NCBI RefSeq assembly: GCF_902859765.1
Contig: NZ_CADIJV010000005.1
Location: forward strand, 62,001 to 126,000
From: Achromobacter pulmonis
Lineage (GTDB): Bacteria > Pseudomonadota > Gammaproteobacteria > Burkholderiales > Burkholderiaceae_B
Length of the DNA: 64,000 nucleotides
Reading direction: 5' to 3'
In this document: positions 25,621 through 33,696 of the stretch, in pieces
Layout of the letters: every line of letters begins with the position of its first letter
Position numbering within the stretch: position 1 is the stretch's first letter
The notes under the pieces: generated by a model
Databases searched by the model: none
What the model was told of the DNA's origin: nothing
The model's input: only the letters and a program-made list of their open reading frames with translations
Made by a program: the position numbers and the translations under genes

Positions 25621-26598
25621 TCATTGCTTGGCGGTGCGGGTCACGGAGCGGCGTACCACCGCGCCCCATTTGTCAATTTCGCCGGCGATCACCTTGTCGG
25701 TTGCCGCAGGCGTGGTGGGCGTGGCCTTGGCGCCCAGTTTGGCCGCGCCCTCGCGCAGTTGCGGCGATGCGCCGGCTTGCTGCATGGCCATGGACATCTT
25801 CTCGATGGCTTGGGCGGGCGTGCCGGTCGGCGCGAGCAGCGCGTAGGTGGTGGCCACCGCATAGCCCGGCACGCCCTGTTCGGCCAGCGTCTTGACCTCG
25901 GGCAGGGCGGGGGCGCGCGTATCGGTCGTGACACCCAGGATGCGGATCTTGCCGCTGGCCAGCTGCGGCAGCAGGGCGGGCAGGGTATCTATCACCATGT
26001 CGATCTGCCCGCCAAGCAGGTCGGTGACGGCCGGGCCGCTGCCGCGATACGGCACGTGCAGGATGTCGGTGCCGGTGATCTGCTTGAACAATTCCCCCGC
26101 CATGTGCTGGGAACTGCCGTTGCCGGCCGAGCCCATGGTGAGCTTGCCAGGACGCGACTTGGCCAGCGCGATCAGTTCCTGCACCGTCTTGGCGGGCACG
26201 GCGTCATTGACCGCCAGCGCCATCGGCATCGTGATGGCGACGGATACGCCCTTGAAGTCCTTGACGAAACTGTAGTTCTGCTTGTCCAGCAGCGAGGCGT
26301 TGATGGCCAGGCTGCCCAGGGCGCCCATGAGCACGGTGTAGCCATCGGGCGTGGCGCGCGCCACGGCTTCGGCGCCGACCTCGCCGCCCGCGCCGGCCTT
26401 GTTTTCCACGACCACGGTTTGCTTGAGGTAGTCGCCCATCTGCTGTGCATAAAGGCGCGCGGCCACGTCGGTGGCGCCGCCAGGCGGGTAGGGCACGATC
26501 ATCCGGATCGGGCGGTCGGGCCAGTCGGCGGCGTGCGCCGCGGCCAGGACGGAGCCGCTGATGGCAGCGGCGAGAAACAACAATAGGTACTTGCGCAT
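25621..26598 (-). CDS. Bug-family periplasmic substrate-binding protein E
   Basis: Periplasmic receptor of 325 residues. The signal peptide is about residues 1-23 (LLLFLAAAISGSVLAAAHA), followed by DWPDRPIRMIVPYPPGGATD and ILHVPYRGSGPAVTDLLGGQ. It is divergent from the CoA transferase operon across a 196-base AT-richer gap and lies upstream of the FAD oxidoreductase gene. It could supply the substrate for the divergent CoA pathway. No TctAB partner is present. Confidence 0.92.
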   Translation of the reverse strand: MRKYLLLFLAAAISGSVLAAAHAADWPDRPIRMIVPYPPGGATDVAARLYAQQMGDYLKQTVVVENKAGAGGEVGAEAVARATPDGYTVLMGALGSLAINASLLDKQNYSFVKDFKGVSVAITMPMALAVNDAVPAKTVQELIALAKSRPGKLTMGSAGNGSSQHMAGELFKQITGTDILHVPYRGSGPAVTDLLGGQIDMVIDTLPALLPQLASGKIRILGVTTDTRAPALPEVKTLAEQGVPGYAVATTYALLAPTGTPAQAIEKMSMAMQQAGASPQLREGAAKLGAKATPTTPAATDKVIAGEIDKWGAVVRRSVTRTAKQ

Positions 26599-26674
26599 GA
26601 TGGCTTGTCTCCGATGTTTTTTTCGCCGCTGACCGCGCGGCTTGTTCTGCTTTGTGTCCTAACATATAGGAAGT

Positions 26675-26760
26675 GAATCCCAAATTAGGCTTAACAAGAA
26701 TCTCACGCAGTGATATTCTGGTCAAGCAATGATCGATATCTCCGGGTTTTCTTGGGATTC
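26675..26760. promoter_or_regulatory. Divergent control region with distant 9-bp inverted repeat
   Basis: GAATCCCAA (26675-26683) and TTGGGATTC (26752-26760) form a perfect inverted repeat about 70 bases apart in the gap between Bug E and the CoA transferase. ACAAGAATC also occurs twice (near 26694 and 26764). The gap is AT-richer than its surroundings. A looping operator is possible; the regulator is not encoded next to it. Confidence 0.4.
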
Positions 26761-26794
26761 GATTTACAAGAATCAGGATCAAAAGCGAGACGAC

Positions 26795-27961
26795 ATGGAT
26801 CACAAGCAAGCGTTGGCCGGCGTGCGCGTTATCGAGGTGTGCAACGTGGCCGCCGGTCCCTACTGCGGCATGCTGTTGGCCGATATGGGCGCGGACGTCA
26901 TCAAGATCGAACATCCCGAGGGCGGCGACACGCTGCGGGCCTGGCCGCCGATCAGCGAGGGCTACAGCGAGAATTTCGCTTCGCTCAACCGCAACAAGCG
27001 TTCGGTCACGCTCAACCTGAAGGACCCGGCCGATGCCGAGCTCGCGCGGCGCCTCATCGACGAGGCCGATGTACTGCTGGAGAACAACCGTCCCGGCGTG
27101 ATGGAGCGGCTGGGGCTGGGCTACCCGGCGCTGTCGGCGCGCAACCCGCGGCTGATCTACTGCTCGATCTCGGCGTACGGCCAGACCGGTCCGCGCGCGC
27201 AGGAAGGCGGCTTCGACCTCACCATCCAGGCCATGAGCGGCATCATGAGCGTGACCGGCGAGCCCGGCGGCGCGCCGGTCAAATGCGGCGTGCCGCTGGC
27301 CGATTTCACCGCGGGGCTGTATGCCGCCACGTCGATCACCGCGGCGTTGCGCGTGGCCGAGCAGAGCGGCGTCGGCACGCATCTGGATGTCGCCATGCTG
27401 GGGGTCACGCTGGGCATCGCCGCTTTGCAGACCTCTGAGTATTTCGGCAGTGGCAAGGACCCGCAGAAGCTCGGTTCCGCGCATCCGCGCAATGCGCCCT
27501 ACCAGGCGTTCCGTTGCCGCGACGGCTACTTCGGCATGGCGGCGGGCAACAACGCGCTGTGGCGCGCGGTCTGCGAGATCGTGGGCCATCCCGAGCTGGT
27601 GGAAGACCCGCGTTATGCCACGACGACGCTGCGCGCGCGCAACCAGGCCGAACTGCGTGAATTCCTCGAAGCCATTTTCGAGACCCGCGATGGCGACCAC
27701 TGGCTGCAGCAGTTCCGGGGCCGCGGCGTGCCGTGCGCGCCCATCAACAGCTACTCGGAAGTGCTTGCCGATCCGCAGGTCGAGCATATGGAATGGGTGC
27801 GGCCGCTGGAACTGCCCAATGGCGTGCGCACCCGCACGTTCGGTGCGCCGGTGCGTATCGGCGGCGCCGCGACGCCGATACGGATGCGGCCGCCAGGGCT
27901 GGGCGAACACAGCGACGAGATCCTGGGCGCGCTGCGCGGCGCGCGCAAGGAGCCGGCATGA
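26795..27961 (+). CDS. Class III CoA transferase (CaiB/BaiF/Frc family)
   Basis: CoA transferase of 388 residues. Signatures are GVRVIEVCNVAAGPYCGMLL, ADMGADVIKIEHPEGGDT and the catalytic Asp (Asp141 with this start) in GGFDLTIQAMSGIMSVTGEP. The start at 26795 is chosen because AGCGAGA precedes it and the family begins there; an upstream ATG would add 22 residues. The stop overlaps the next gene by 4 bases. It would transfer CoA between acids at the head of the five-gene CoA pathway. Confidence 0.9.
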   Translation: MDHKQALAGVRVIEVCNVAAGPYCGMLLADMGADVIKIEHPEGGDTLRAWPPISEGYSENFASLNRNKRSVTLNLKDPADAELARRLIDEADVLLENNRPGVMERLGLGYPALSARNPRLIYCSISAYGQTGPRAQEGGFDLTIQAMSGIMSVTGEPGGAPVKCGVPLADFTAGLYAATSITAALRVAEQSGVGTHLDVAMLGVTLGIAALQTSEYFGSGKDPQKLGSAHPRNAPYQAFRCRDGYFGMAAGNNALWRAVCEIVGHPELVEDPRYATTTLRARNQAELREFLEAIFETRDGDHWLQQFRGRGVPCAPINSYSEVLADPQVEHMEWVRPLELPNGVRTRTFGAPVRIGGAATPIRMRPPGLGEHSDEILGALRGARKEPA

Positions 27962-28674
27962 GCTTGGTCGATGTGCGTCATGAAGAGGGGTGCAGCCGCA
28001 TTACATTGCAGCGCCCGGACAAGATGAATGCCCTGTCCGGCGAGCTGGTCGAGGCCCTGATCGCCGCGGTGGATGACGCCCATGCCTGCGAGAGCGATGC
28101 CATTGTGTTCCAGGGGCAAGGCAGGAATTTCAGCGCTGGCTTCGATTTCGGCGGTTTTGCCGAACAGAGCGAGGGCGACCTGTTGCTGCGCTTCGTGCGG
28201 CTCGAACAGCTGCTGCAGAAAGTGGCGGCGTCGCCCGCGCTCACGCTGGCGCTGGCCCATGGCAAGAATTTCGGCGCCGGCGTCGACCTGTTCGGCGCGT
28301 GCCGGCTGCGGGTGGCGGCGCCGGACGCGAGCTTTCGCATGCCGGGCCTGAAGTTCGGCCTGGTGCTGGGCACGCGGCGCTTCGCCGCGCTGGTGGGCGC
28401 GCAGACGGCGCACGACGTGCTCCTGCATACCCGCACGTTCTCGGCGCAAGCCGCGCGCGAGATGGGCTTTGCCACCCACCTGGCGCAGCCATTGGAGTGG
28501 GAGCCGGTGGCGGCCGCCGCGTTGGCGAGCGCGCGCGAGCTCGACGCGGTCACGCGCGCGCGGCTGCACGCCGCGATTGGCGGCGGCGAGCGCGACGCCG
28601 ACCTGGCCGACCTGGTGCGATCGGCCGCCGCGCCCGGGCTGAAGGACCGCATACGTGCTTATCTGAATCCCTAG
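27958..28674 (+). CDS. Enoyl-CoA hydratase/isomerase family protein
   Basis: Crotonase-fold protein of 238 residues, translationally coupled to the CoA transferase. Loops are NFSAGFDFGGFAEQ and GKNFGAGVDLFGACRL. At the second catalytic position it reads KFGLVLGTRRFAALVG, with no Asp or Glu where hydratases carry one, while an Asp replaces the first Glu. A conventional two-acid hydration mechanism is therefore unlikely; isomerisation, C-C cleavage or thioester hydrolysis are options within the superfamily. Confidence 0.87.
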   Translation: MSLVDVRHEEGCSRITLQRPDKMNALSGELVEALIAAVDDAHACESDAIVFQGQGRNFSAGFDFGGFAEQSEGDLLLRFVRLEQLLQKVAASPALTLALAHGKNFGAGVDLFGACRLRVAAPDASFRMPGLKFGLVLGTRRFAALVGAQTAHDVLLHTRTFSAQAAREMGFATHLAQPLEWEPVAAAALASARELDAVTRARLHAAIGGGERDADLADLVRSAAAPGLKDRIRAYLNP

Positions 28675-28737
28675 GCGCAGGCCTGTATTGGGCACCGACG
28701 TTGCCAGCGAGCAGCGCGGTCAACTGGAGCGAGACAC

Positions 28738-29571
28738 ATGACATCAGGTTTCAACCAATCCGATAAGCGGATCTCCCTGGCCGCGCTGGGCGCGATGATT
28801 CCAGACGGGGCATCGGTGGCGCTGGGCGGCAGCTTTCTGCATCGCGGGCCTTTCGCGCTGGTGCGCGAGCTGATCCGGCAAGAGCGCCGCGGCCTCGAAA
28901 TCATCAAGCAATCGCCGGGTTACGACATCGATATCCTGTGCCGGGCCGGCGTGGCCACGCGGGCGCGGGCCGGCATCGTGGCGATGGAAGGCAATTTCGG
29001 CCTGGCCCCCTGGTACCGCAAGGCCATCGAACAGGGGCGGCTCGAACTGGAAGAGCACGCGTGCGCCAGCCTCACGGCGGGCCTGCGCGCCGCCGCCTTC
29101 GGGGTGCCGTTCATGCCCTGCGGCGGCCTGCATGGCAGCGATCTGCCCGCGCTGAATCAATGGAAGCTGCTCGACGATCCCTATGGCAGCGGGGCCAGCA
29201 CCTATCTGATTCCCGCGGTGAAGCCCGATTTCGCGGTGCTGCAGGTGTCGGAGATCGACCGCCTGGGTAACGCCCGCGTCCATGGCACGGCGCATTGGGA
29301 CCGCATCATGTCGCGTGCCGCGGGCTCGGTGCTGGTGGTGGCCGAGAAGCTGGTCGAGACGGAAGTGTTCGAAGCGCAGCCCGAAGCCACGCTGCTGCCC
29401 TACTTCATGGTCGAGGCGTTCACGGTATTGCCGGGCAGCGCGTGGCCAGGGTCCTGCACGCCGTATTACGACATCGACTACCCCGCCGTCGAGCGCTATA
29501 TGGATACGGAACGCACGCTGCAGGCGCATATGGCCGAGGCGCCCGAGCTCAAGGAGACTTCGCATGCCTGA
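28738..29571 (+). CDS. CoA-transferase/IpdA-like alpha subunit
   Basis: Alpha subunit of 277 residues of the class I CoA-transferase fold, resembling glutaconate CoA-transferase A and IpdA. Signatures are GASVALGGSFLHRGPFALVR near the N-terminus, LELEEHACASLTAGLRAAAF with an EE pair in the region where IpdA-type hydrolases keep a catalytic Glu, and GVPFMPCGGLHGSDLPALNQ. It overlaps the beta gene by 8 bases. Its partner lacks the transferase Glu, which favours an IpdAB-like hydrolase or lyase; this is inference. Confidence 0.85.
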   Translation: MTSGFNQSDKRISLAALGAMIPDGASVALGGSFLHRGPFALVRELIRQERRGLEIIKQSPGYDIDILCRAGVATRARAGIVAMEGNFGLAPWYRKAIEQGRLELEEHACASLTAGLRAAAFGVPFMPCGGLHGSDLPALNQWKLLDDPYGSGASTYLIPAVKPDFAVLQVSEIDRLGNARVHGTAHWDRIMSRAAGSVLVVAEKLVETEVFEAQPEATLLPYFMVEAFTVLPGSAWPGSCTPYYDIDYPAVERYMDTERTLQAHMAEAPELKETSHA

Positions 29572-30298
29572 CACCTTTTCGCCCTTCGCGCACGTGGTGC
29601 TGGGGCTGGCCCGTTTCATCCAGCCCAATGAGATCACCTTCAGCGGCGTGAACTCGACGCCGCCGATGCTGGCCTGCCTGCTGGCCAAGCAGGCCTACGA
29701 TTTCGATTTCATCTACATCAACGTGGCGGGCGGCGTCGATCCGCGCCCCGAATCCATCCCGATTTCCAGTTCGGATCCGCAACTGGCCGCCCATACCGCC
29801 TCGATTTTCTCCAACGAAGATTTCTATGATCTGTGCACCCGCGGCCGGATGGATCTGACCTTCCTCGGCGCCGCGCAGATCGACGGCGAGGGCTGCGCCA
29901 ACAACTCGTGCATTGGCGACTGGCATCAACCCAAGGTGCGTCTTCCGGGCGGCGGCGGTGGCGCGGTGATGTTGCCGACCGCGCGGCGCGCCTGCACCTG
30001 GCGCACCGAGCATTCGCCGCGGACCTTCGTGCAGACGCTCGATTTCCGCACCTCCTGGGGAGGCTTTCACGGCGTGGTCACGCCCATCGCCGTCTTCATC
30101 AAGCGCGATGGCCGCCTGGCCCTGCAGTCGTGGCATCCGGAATCGAGCCTGGCCGAGGTGCGTGAGCGCACGGGATTCGCGTTCGACGCCACCGGCGCGG
30201 CGCCGACGCCGCTGCCCACCGCGGCAGAGCGGGCCGCCCTGGCGGCGCTCGACCCCGAAGGCATATTCGAACGCGATGCCAACGTGCGGCTGCGCTGA
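29564..30298 (+). CDS. CoA-transferase/IpdB-like beta subunit
   Basis: Beta subunit of 244 residues. The start at 29564 overlaps the alpha stop and is preceded by AAGGAG. The region that normally carries the catalytic Glu of CoA transferases (E-x-G type) reads FIYINVAGGVDPRPESIP here, with no acid in the expected place. A glycine-rich CoA-binding segment PGGGGGAVML follows. Missing catalytic Glu is a feature of IpdB. The pair may hydrolytically open a ring or cleave a beta-keto acyl-CoA. Confidence 0.85.
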   Translation: MPDTFSPFAHVVLGLARFIQPNEITFSGVNSTPPMLACLLAKQAYDFDFIYINVAGGVDPRPESIPISSSDPQLAAHTASIFSNEDFYDLCTRGRMDLTFLGAAQIDGEGCANNSCIGDWHQPKVRLPGGGGGAVMLPTARRACTWRTEHSPRTFVQTLDFRTSWGGFHGVVTPIAVFIKRDGRLALQSWHPESSLAEVRERTGFAFDATGAAPTPLPTAAERAALAALDPEGIFERDANVRLR

Positions 30299-30319
30299 CG
30301 CGCGGCAGGGAGACTGGCA

Positions 30320-31810
30320 ATGAATGAAATTCCGACGCTGCCGCAGACCTGGCAGGCGCAGTGGCGCGCGCCCGGACTGCGCGACCGGCCCGCACTGATC
30401 ACGGCACAGCGCGAATGGACCTACCGGCAACTGGACGCGGCCGTGCGCGGCGTCGCGGGCGGCCTGCGGCGCGCCGGCGTGCAGGCCGGGGATTTCGTGG
30501 CGCTGGCGCTGGAACGCGGGCCGGCGCAAGTGATCGCGCTGCTCGGATGCATCGCCGCGGGCGCCTGCCCGTGTCCGCTGGAGCCGCGGATCGCCGCCGA
30601 GGAAACTGCGCGGCGGGTCCAGGCGGTTGGCCTGGGCTGGATCGTGCACGATGATGACAATGCCTCAGGCGCGACGGCTTGCGGGCTGCCGGCGGCGCGC
30701 ATCCTGGCCTGGGAGGCGTTGGCGGATGCGCAGCCGTACTGGGCGCCGCACCCGGCGCCCGCCGATGCGGCGTTGCTGCTGTTCACGTCGGGCAGCACCG
30801 GCAGGCCAAAAGGCGTGCTGCTATCGCATCGCGGTATCGCGCGCAATACGGCAGGCATTCTGGCGCACACCGGGCTTGGTCCGGAGGATGTGCTGCTGCA
30901 CCTGATGCCGCTGCACCATACCAACGCCATCAACAACCAGGTGTTCGCGCCGCTGGCCTGTGGCGCCGCCATCGCCTTGGCCGAGCGCTTTCGCGCCGAG
31001 GCCCTGCCGCAGGTGCTGTCGCGCTTCCGGCCGACGGTGTTGACCGGCGTGCCCACCATGTATGCGCGCATGCTGCGCCAGACCTTCGCGCCGGATGCAT
31101 TTTCGCGGTTGCGGCTATTGCGCTGCGGGTCGGCGCCGATTACGACCACGCTGCATCGTGAAATCGAGGCGTTCACGGGCTGCGAACTGGTGGTGTCGTA
31201 TGGGCTGTCCGAGGCCACCTGCACCTCGACCATGAATCCGCCGGGCGCGCGCCGCATCGGCACGGTCGGCACCGTGCTGGCGGGGCAGCAGGTGGCCTTG
31301 CTGGACGCCTCCGGCAAGCCGGTGGCCGCCGGGGGGGAAGGGGAGATCTGCATCGGCGGCGATGCGCTGATGCTCGGCTATCTTGGCCACGATGGCGATG
31401 ACCCGGTGCGCGACGGCTGGCTGCACACCGGCGACCTGGGCCGTTTCGACGCCGACGGCTATCTCAGCATCACCGGCCGCATCAAGGAAGTGATCATCCG
31501 TGGCGGCGAGAACATCTCGCCCAGGCTGATCGAAGACGTACTGGTCACGCTGCCGGGCATTGCCGCCTGCTGTGTGGTGGCGCAGGGCGATGCGGATCTG
31601 GGCGAAGTGCCGGTGGCGGTGGTGATGGCCGATGGTTCGGCGGCCATGCCGGCCGAGGCGGACATGCGGGCCCTGGTGCAGGAGCGGCTGGGCCGGATCT
31701 ATGTGCCGCAAGCGGTCTACTGCCGCGATGCCCTGCCCGAGAATGCGGTGGGCAAGGTGGATCGCAAGGCGCTGGCGGAGTGGGTGCGGACCCGCGCGGC
31801 CGAGCGATAG
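30320..31810 (+). CDS. AMP-forming acyl-CoA synthetase
   Basis: Adenylate-forming ligase of 496 residues that makes an acyl-CoA from acid, ATP and CoA. Signatures are the P-loop FTSGSTGRPKGVLLSHRGI, YGLSEAT, GWLHTGDLGRFDADGYL and the C-terminal catalytic Lys in AVGKVDRKAL. Length is standard. It is the last of the five-gene CoA set, 21 bases after the beta subunit. A run of seven G (31331-31337) inside the gene is in frame (A-A-G-G-E-G-E). Confidence 0.92.
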   Translation: MNEIPTLPQTWQAQWRAPGLRDRPALITAQREWTYRQLDAAVRGVAGGLRRAGVQAGDFVALALERGPAQVIALLGCIAAGACPCPLEPRIAAEETARRVQAVGLGWIVHDDDNASGATACGLPAARILAWEALADAQPYWAPHPAPADAALLLFTSGSTGRPKGVLLSHRGIARNTAGILAHTGLGPEDVLLHLMPLHHTNAINNQVFAPLACGAAIALAERFRAEALPQVLSRFRPTVLTGVPTMYARMLRQTFAPDAFSRLRLLRCGSAPITTTLHREIEAFTGCELVVSYGLSEATCTSTMNPPGARRIGTVGTVLAGQQVALLDASGKPVAAGGEGEICIGGDALMLGYLGHDGDDPVRDGWLHTGDLGRFDADGYLSITGRIKEVIIRGGENISPRLIEDVLVTLPGIAACCVVAQGDADLGEVPVAVVMADGSAAMPAEADMRALVQERLGRIYVPQAVYCRDALPENAVGKVDRKALAEWVRTRAAER

Positions 31811-31819
31811 GCGACCAGG

Positions 31820-31850
31820 CGTGGCGCGGCTGCCGGCGGCCGGCGCCACG
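31820..31850. terminator. Hairpin after the CoA operon
   Basis: CGTGGCGC...GCGCCACG, an 8-bp perfect stem around a GC-rich loop that can itself pair, between the convergent stops at 31810 and 31906. A plausible terminator without a T-run. Confidence 0.5.
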
Positions 31851-31905
31851 GTATCCATGGCATTGAAGTCCGCGGCCGCCGCGCCGCCGCGCCGGCGCGC
31901 GGGCG

Positions 31906-33057
31906 TCAGGGGCTGGCCGCGGGCGTTGGCGCCACCACGGTTGCGCGCGGCAGCTCCACGCGGAAACGCGTGACGGCGTCGCGCGATTCGGCACTGATGC
32001 GGCCGCCATGGGCCTGCACCACCTGTTGCGCGATGAACAGTCCCAGCCCCAGGCCGCGATGGCCGCCGGCGCGCCGGGCGCCGCTGCGGAAGGGGTCGAA
32101 CAAGCGCGGCAGCACATCTGGCGGAATGTTGCCGCCGTTGCTGACGGTGATGGCGACTTGGCCGGCCGCCGTGCCGTCGACCTCGACCTGCACCGGGACG
32201 TCGGGGCTGCCGTGGTGCAAGGCGTTGCCCAGCAGGTTGGCCAGCACCTGCGCGATGCGCTCGCCGTCCCAGACTCCGTTGGTGTCGCCGCGATAGGCGG
32301 CTTCGATCGGGCGGCCGGCGAAGCCGGTGCGGATTTCGTCCAGCGTGCGCTCGACCAGGGTTTCCATGTGGGTGCTTGCGGGCGCCAGCGCCAGGCCGCC
32401 GGCCTGGCGGATGCGCGTCACGTCGAGCAGGTCCGAAATCAGGAGGTTCATGCGCTCGCCGCTTTGCAGGATGCGCTGCGCCAGGCTGACGACGCGCGCG
32501 TCGTCGCTCTGGCGCCGCAGCAGCGCAGCGCCCATGATGACCGCCTGCAGCGGCGTGCGCAGATCGTGGCCGAGCACCGCCATGAACATGTCATTGACCC
32601 GCAGGGCCTCGGTGCGCGCTTCCAGTTCGCGCGCCAGCGCGCGCCGGCGTTCATGCAGTTCGAAGAAGACATTTGCCTTGCTGCGCAGCATGTAGGGGTC
32701 GACCGGCTTGTACAGGAAGTCCACCGCGCCGCTTTCGTAGCCGCGGAATTGCCAGCTCTGTTCATGCGAGCCGGCGGTGATGAAGATCAGCGGGATATGG
32801 CGGGTGCGCGCGCTGCCGCGGATCAGTTCGGCCAGCTCGAAGCCATTCATGTCGGGCATCTGCACATCGAGCAGCGCCAGCGCCACGTCGGGATGGTTCA
32901 ACAGCAGTTCCAGCGCCTGCGGGCCGGACTGGGCCTTCAGTACCTGGACGCGGTCGCTGGCCAGCAACGCTTCCAGCGCGATCAGATTCTCGGGAACGTC
33001 GTCGACCAGCAGGCATTTGACAGGGGTGTCCGGCGTGGGGGCAGGTGTCGATATCAT
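31906..33057 (-). CDS. Receiver-histidine kinase protein (REC-HisKA-HATPase)
   Basis: Cytoplasmic protein of 383 residues. An N-terminal receiver has VDDVPENL and phospho-acceptor Asp64 (LALLDVQMPDMNGFELAEL). A coiled coil follows, then HisKA with His164 (LGHDLRTPLQAVIMGA) and HATPase with NAL, DPF and GHRGLGLGLFIA. There is no membrane segment. It lies 18 bases downstream of cheB on the same strand and is the last gene of the cluster. The reversed receiver-first order suggests that the kinase is controlled by phosphorylation from another kinase, possibly the hybrid kinase upstream. Confidence 0.92.
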   Translation of the reverse strand: MISTPAPTPDTPVKCLLVDDVPENLIALEALLASDRVQVLKAQSGPQALELLLNHPDVALALLDVQMPDMNGFELAELIRGSARTRHIPLIFITAGSHEQSWQFRGYESGAVDFLYKPVDPYMLRSKANVFFELHERRRALARELEARTEALRVNDMFMAVLGHDLRTPLQAVIMGAALLRRQSDDARVVSLAQRILQSGERMNLLISDLLDVTRIRQAGGLALAPASTHMETLVERTLDEIRTGFAGRPIEAAYRGDTNGVWDGERIAQVLANLLGNALHHGSPDVPVQVEVDGTAAGQVAITVSNGGNIPPDVLPRLFDPFRSGARRAGGHRGLGLGLFIAQQVVQAHGGRISAESRDAVTRFRVELPRATVVAPTPAASP

Positions 33058-33075
33058 GGTGTCGGGGAAGTGGAA

Positions 33076-33696
33076 TCAGGACAGCGGCCGCGCGGGCAGG
33101 CGCGCCAGCAGGGCGGCGATGGCCGCGGGAGAGCGCACGCAGGGCGTATCCAACAGCGCCAGCGCGGCGTCGGGCATGGCGCGCATGGCGGCCGAGTCCG
33201 GCGCCTGCACCACGGCCTGGCCGCCGGCGGCGTGGATCGCCGCCAGCCCCTGGGCGCCATCTTCGTTGGCGCCGGACAGCAATATGCCCAGCAGCCTGGC
33301 GCCGTAGCAGTCGGCGGCGGATTGGAACAGCACGTCGATCGATGGTCGCGAGAAATGCACCGGCGGCCCGATCGACAGCGCCAGGCGCGGGCCGCGGTCG
33401 ACCAGCAGATGGTAGTCCGGCGGCGCGAAGTAGAGATGTCCGGGCAGTATCGGCTGCTGGTCCTCGGCCTCGCGCAAGGGCAGCGCGCAGCGGTCGCGGA
33501 AGATCTCGACCAGCAGGCTGCGGCGGTCGCGCGGCAGGTGCAGCAATACGATCACCGCCGCGCGCAGGCCGGCGGGCAGGGCCGGTAGCAGCAGATTCAG
33601 GACTTCGATGGCGCCGGACGAGCCGCCGATGACGATCGCGTCCCAGCCGGGCGTGGACGCCTTGTCGTCGCGGGGCGCTGACGGGCGGCGGCTCAC
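33076..33696 (-). CDS. cheB: CheB-type methylesterase domain protein without receiver
   Basis: Stand-alone CheB methylesterase domain of 206 residues. The catalytic triad is visible: Ser26 in IVIGGSSGA, His53 in LLHLPRDRR and Asp146 in SGANEDGAQGL. The regulatory receiver of chemotaxis CheB is absent. The GTG start overlaps the cheR stop (GTGA). No chemoreceptor, CheA or CheW is encoded here, so this pair probably serves a non-flagellar pathway with the neighbouring kinases. Confidence 0.92.
   Translation of the reverse strand: MSRRPSAPRDDKASTPGWDAIVIGGSSGAIEVLNLLLPALPAGLRAAVIVLLHLPRDRRSLLVEIFRDRCALPLREAEDQQPILPGHLYFAPPDYHLLVDRGPRLALSIGPPVHFSRPSIDVLFQSAADCYGARLLGILLSGANEDGAQGLAAIHAAGGQAVVQAPDSAAMRAMPDAALALLDTPCVRSPAAIAALLARLPARPLS

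Noticed and set aside
31331-31337. G7 run in the AMP-forming ligase gene
   Set aside because: The reading frame is intact across it and motifs on both sides are in the same frame, so there is no evidence of switching; noted only for comparison.
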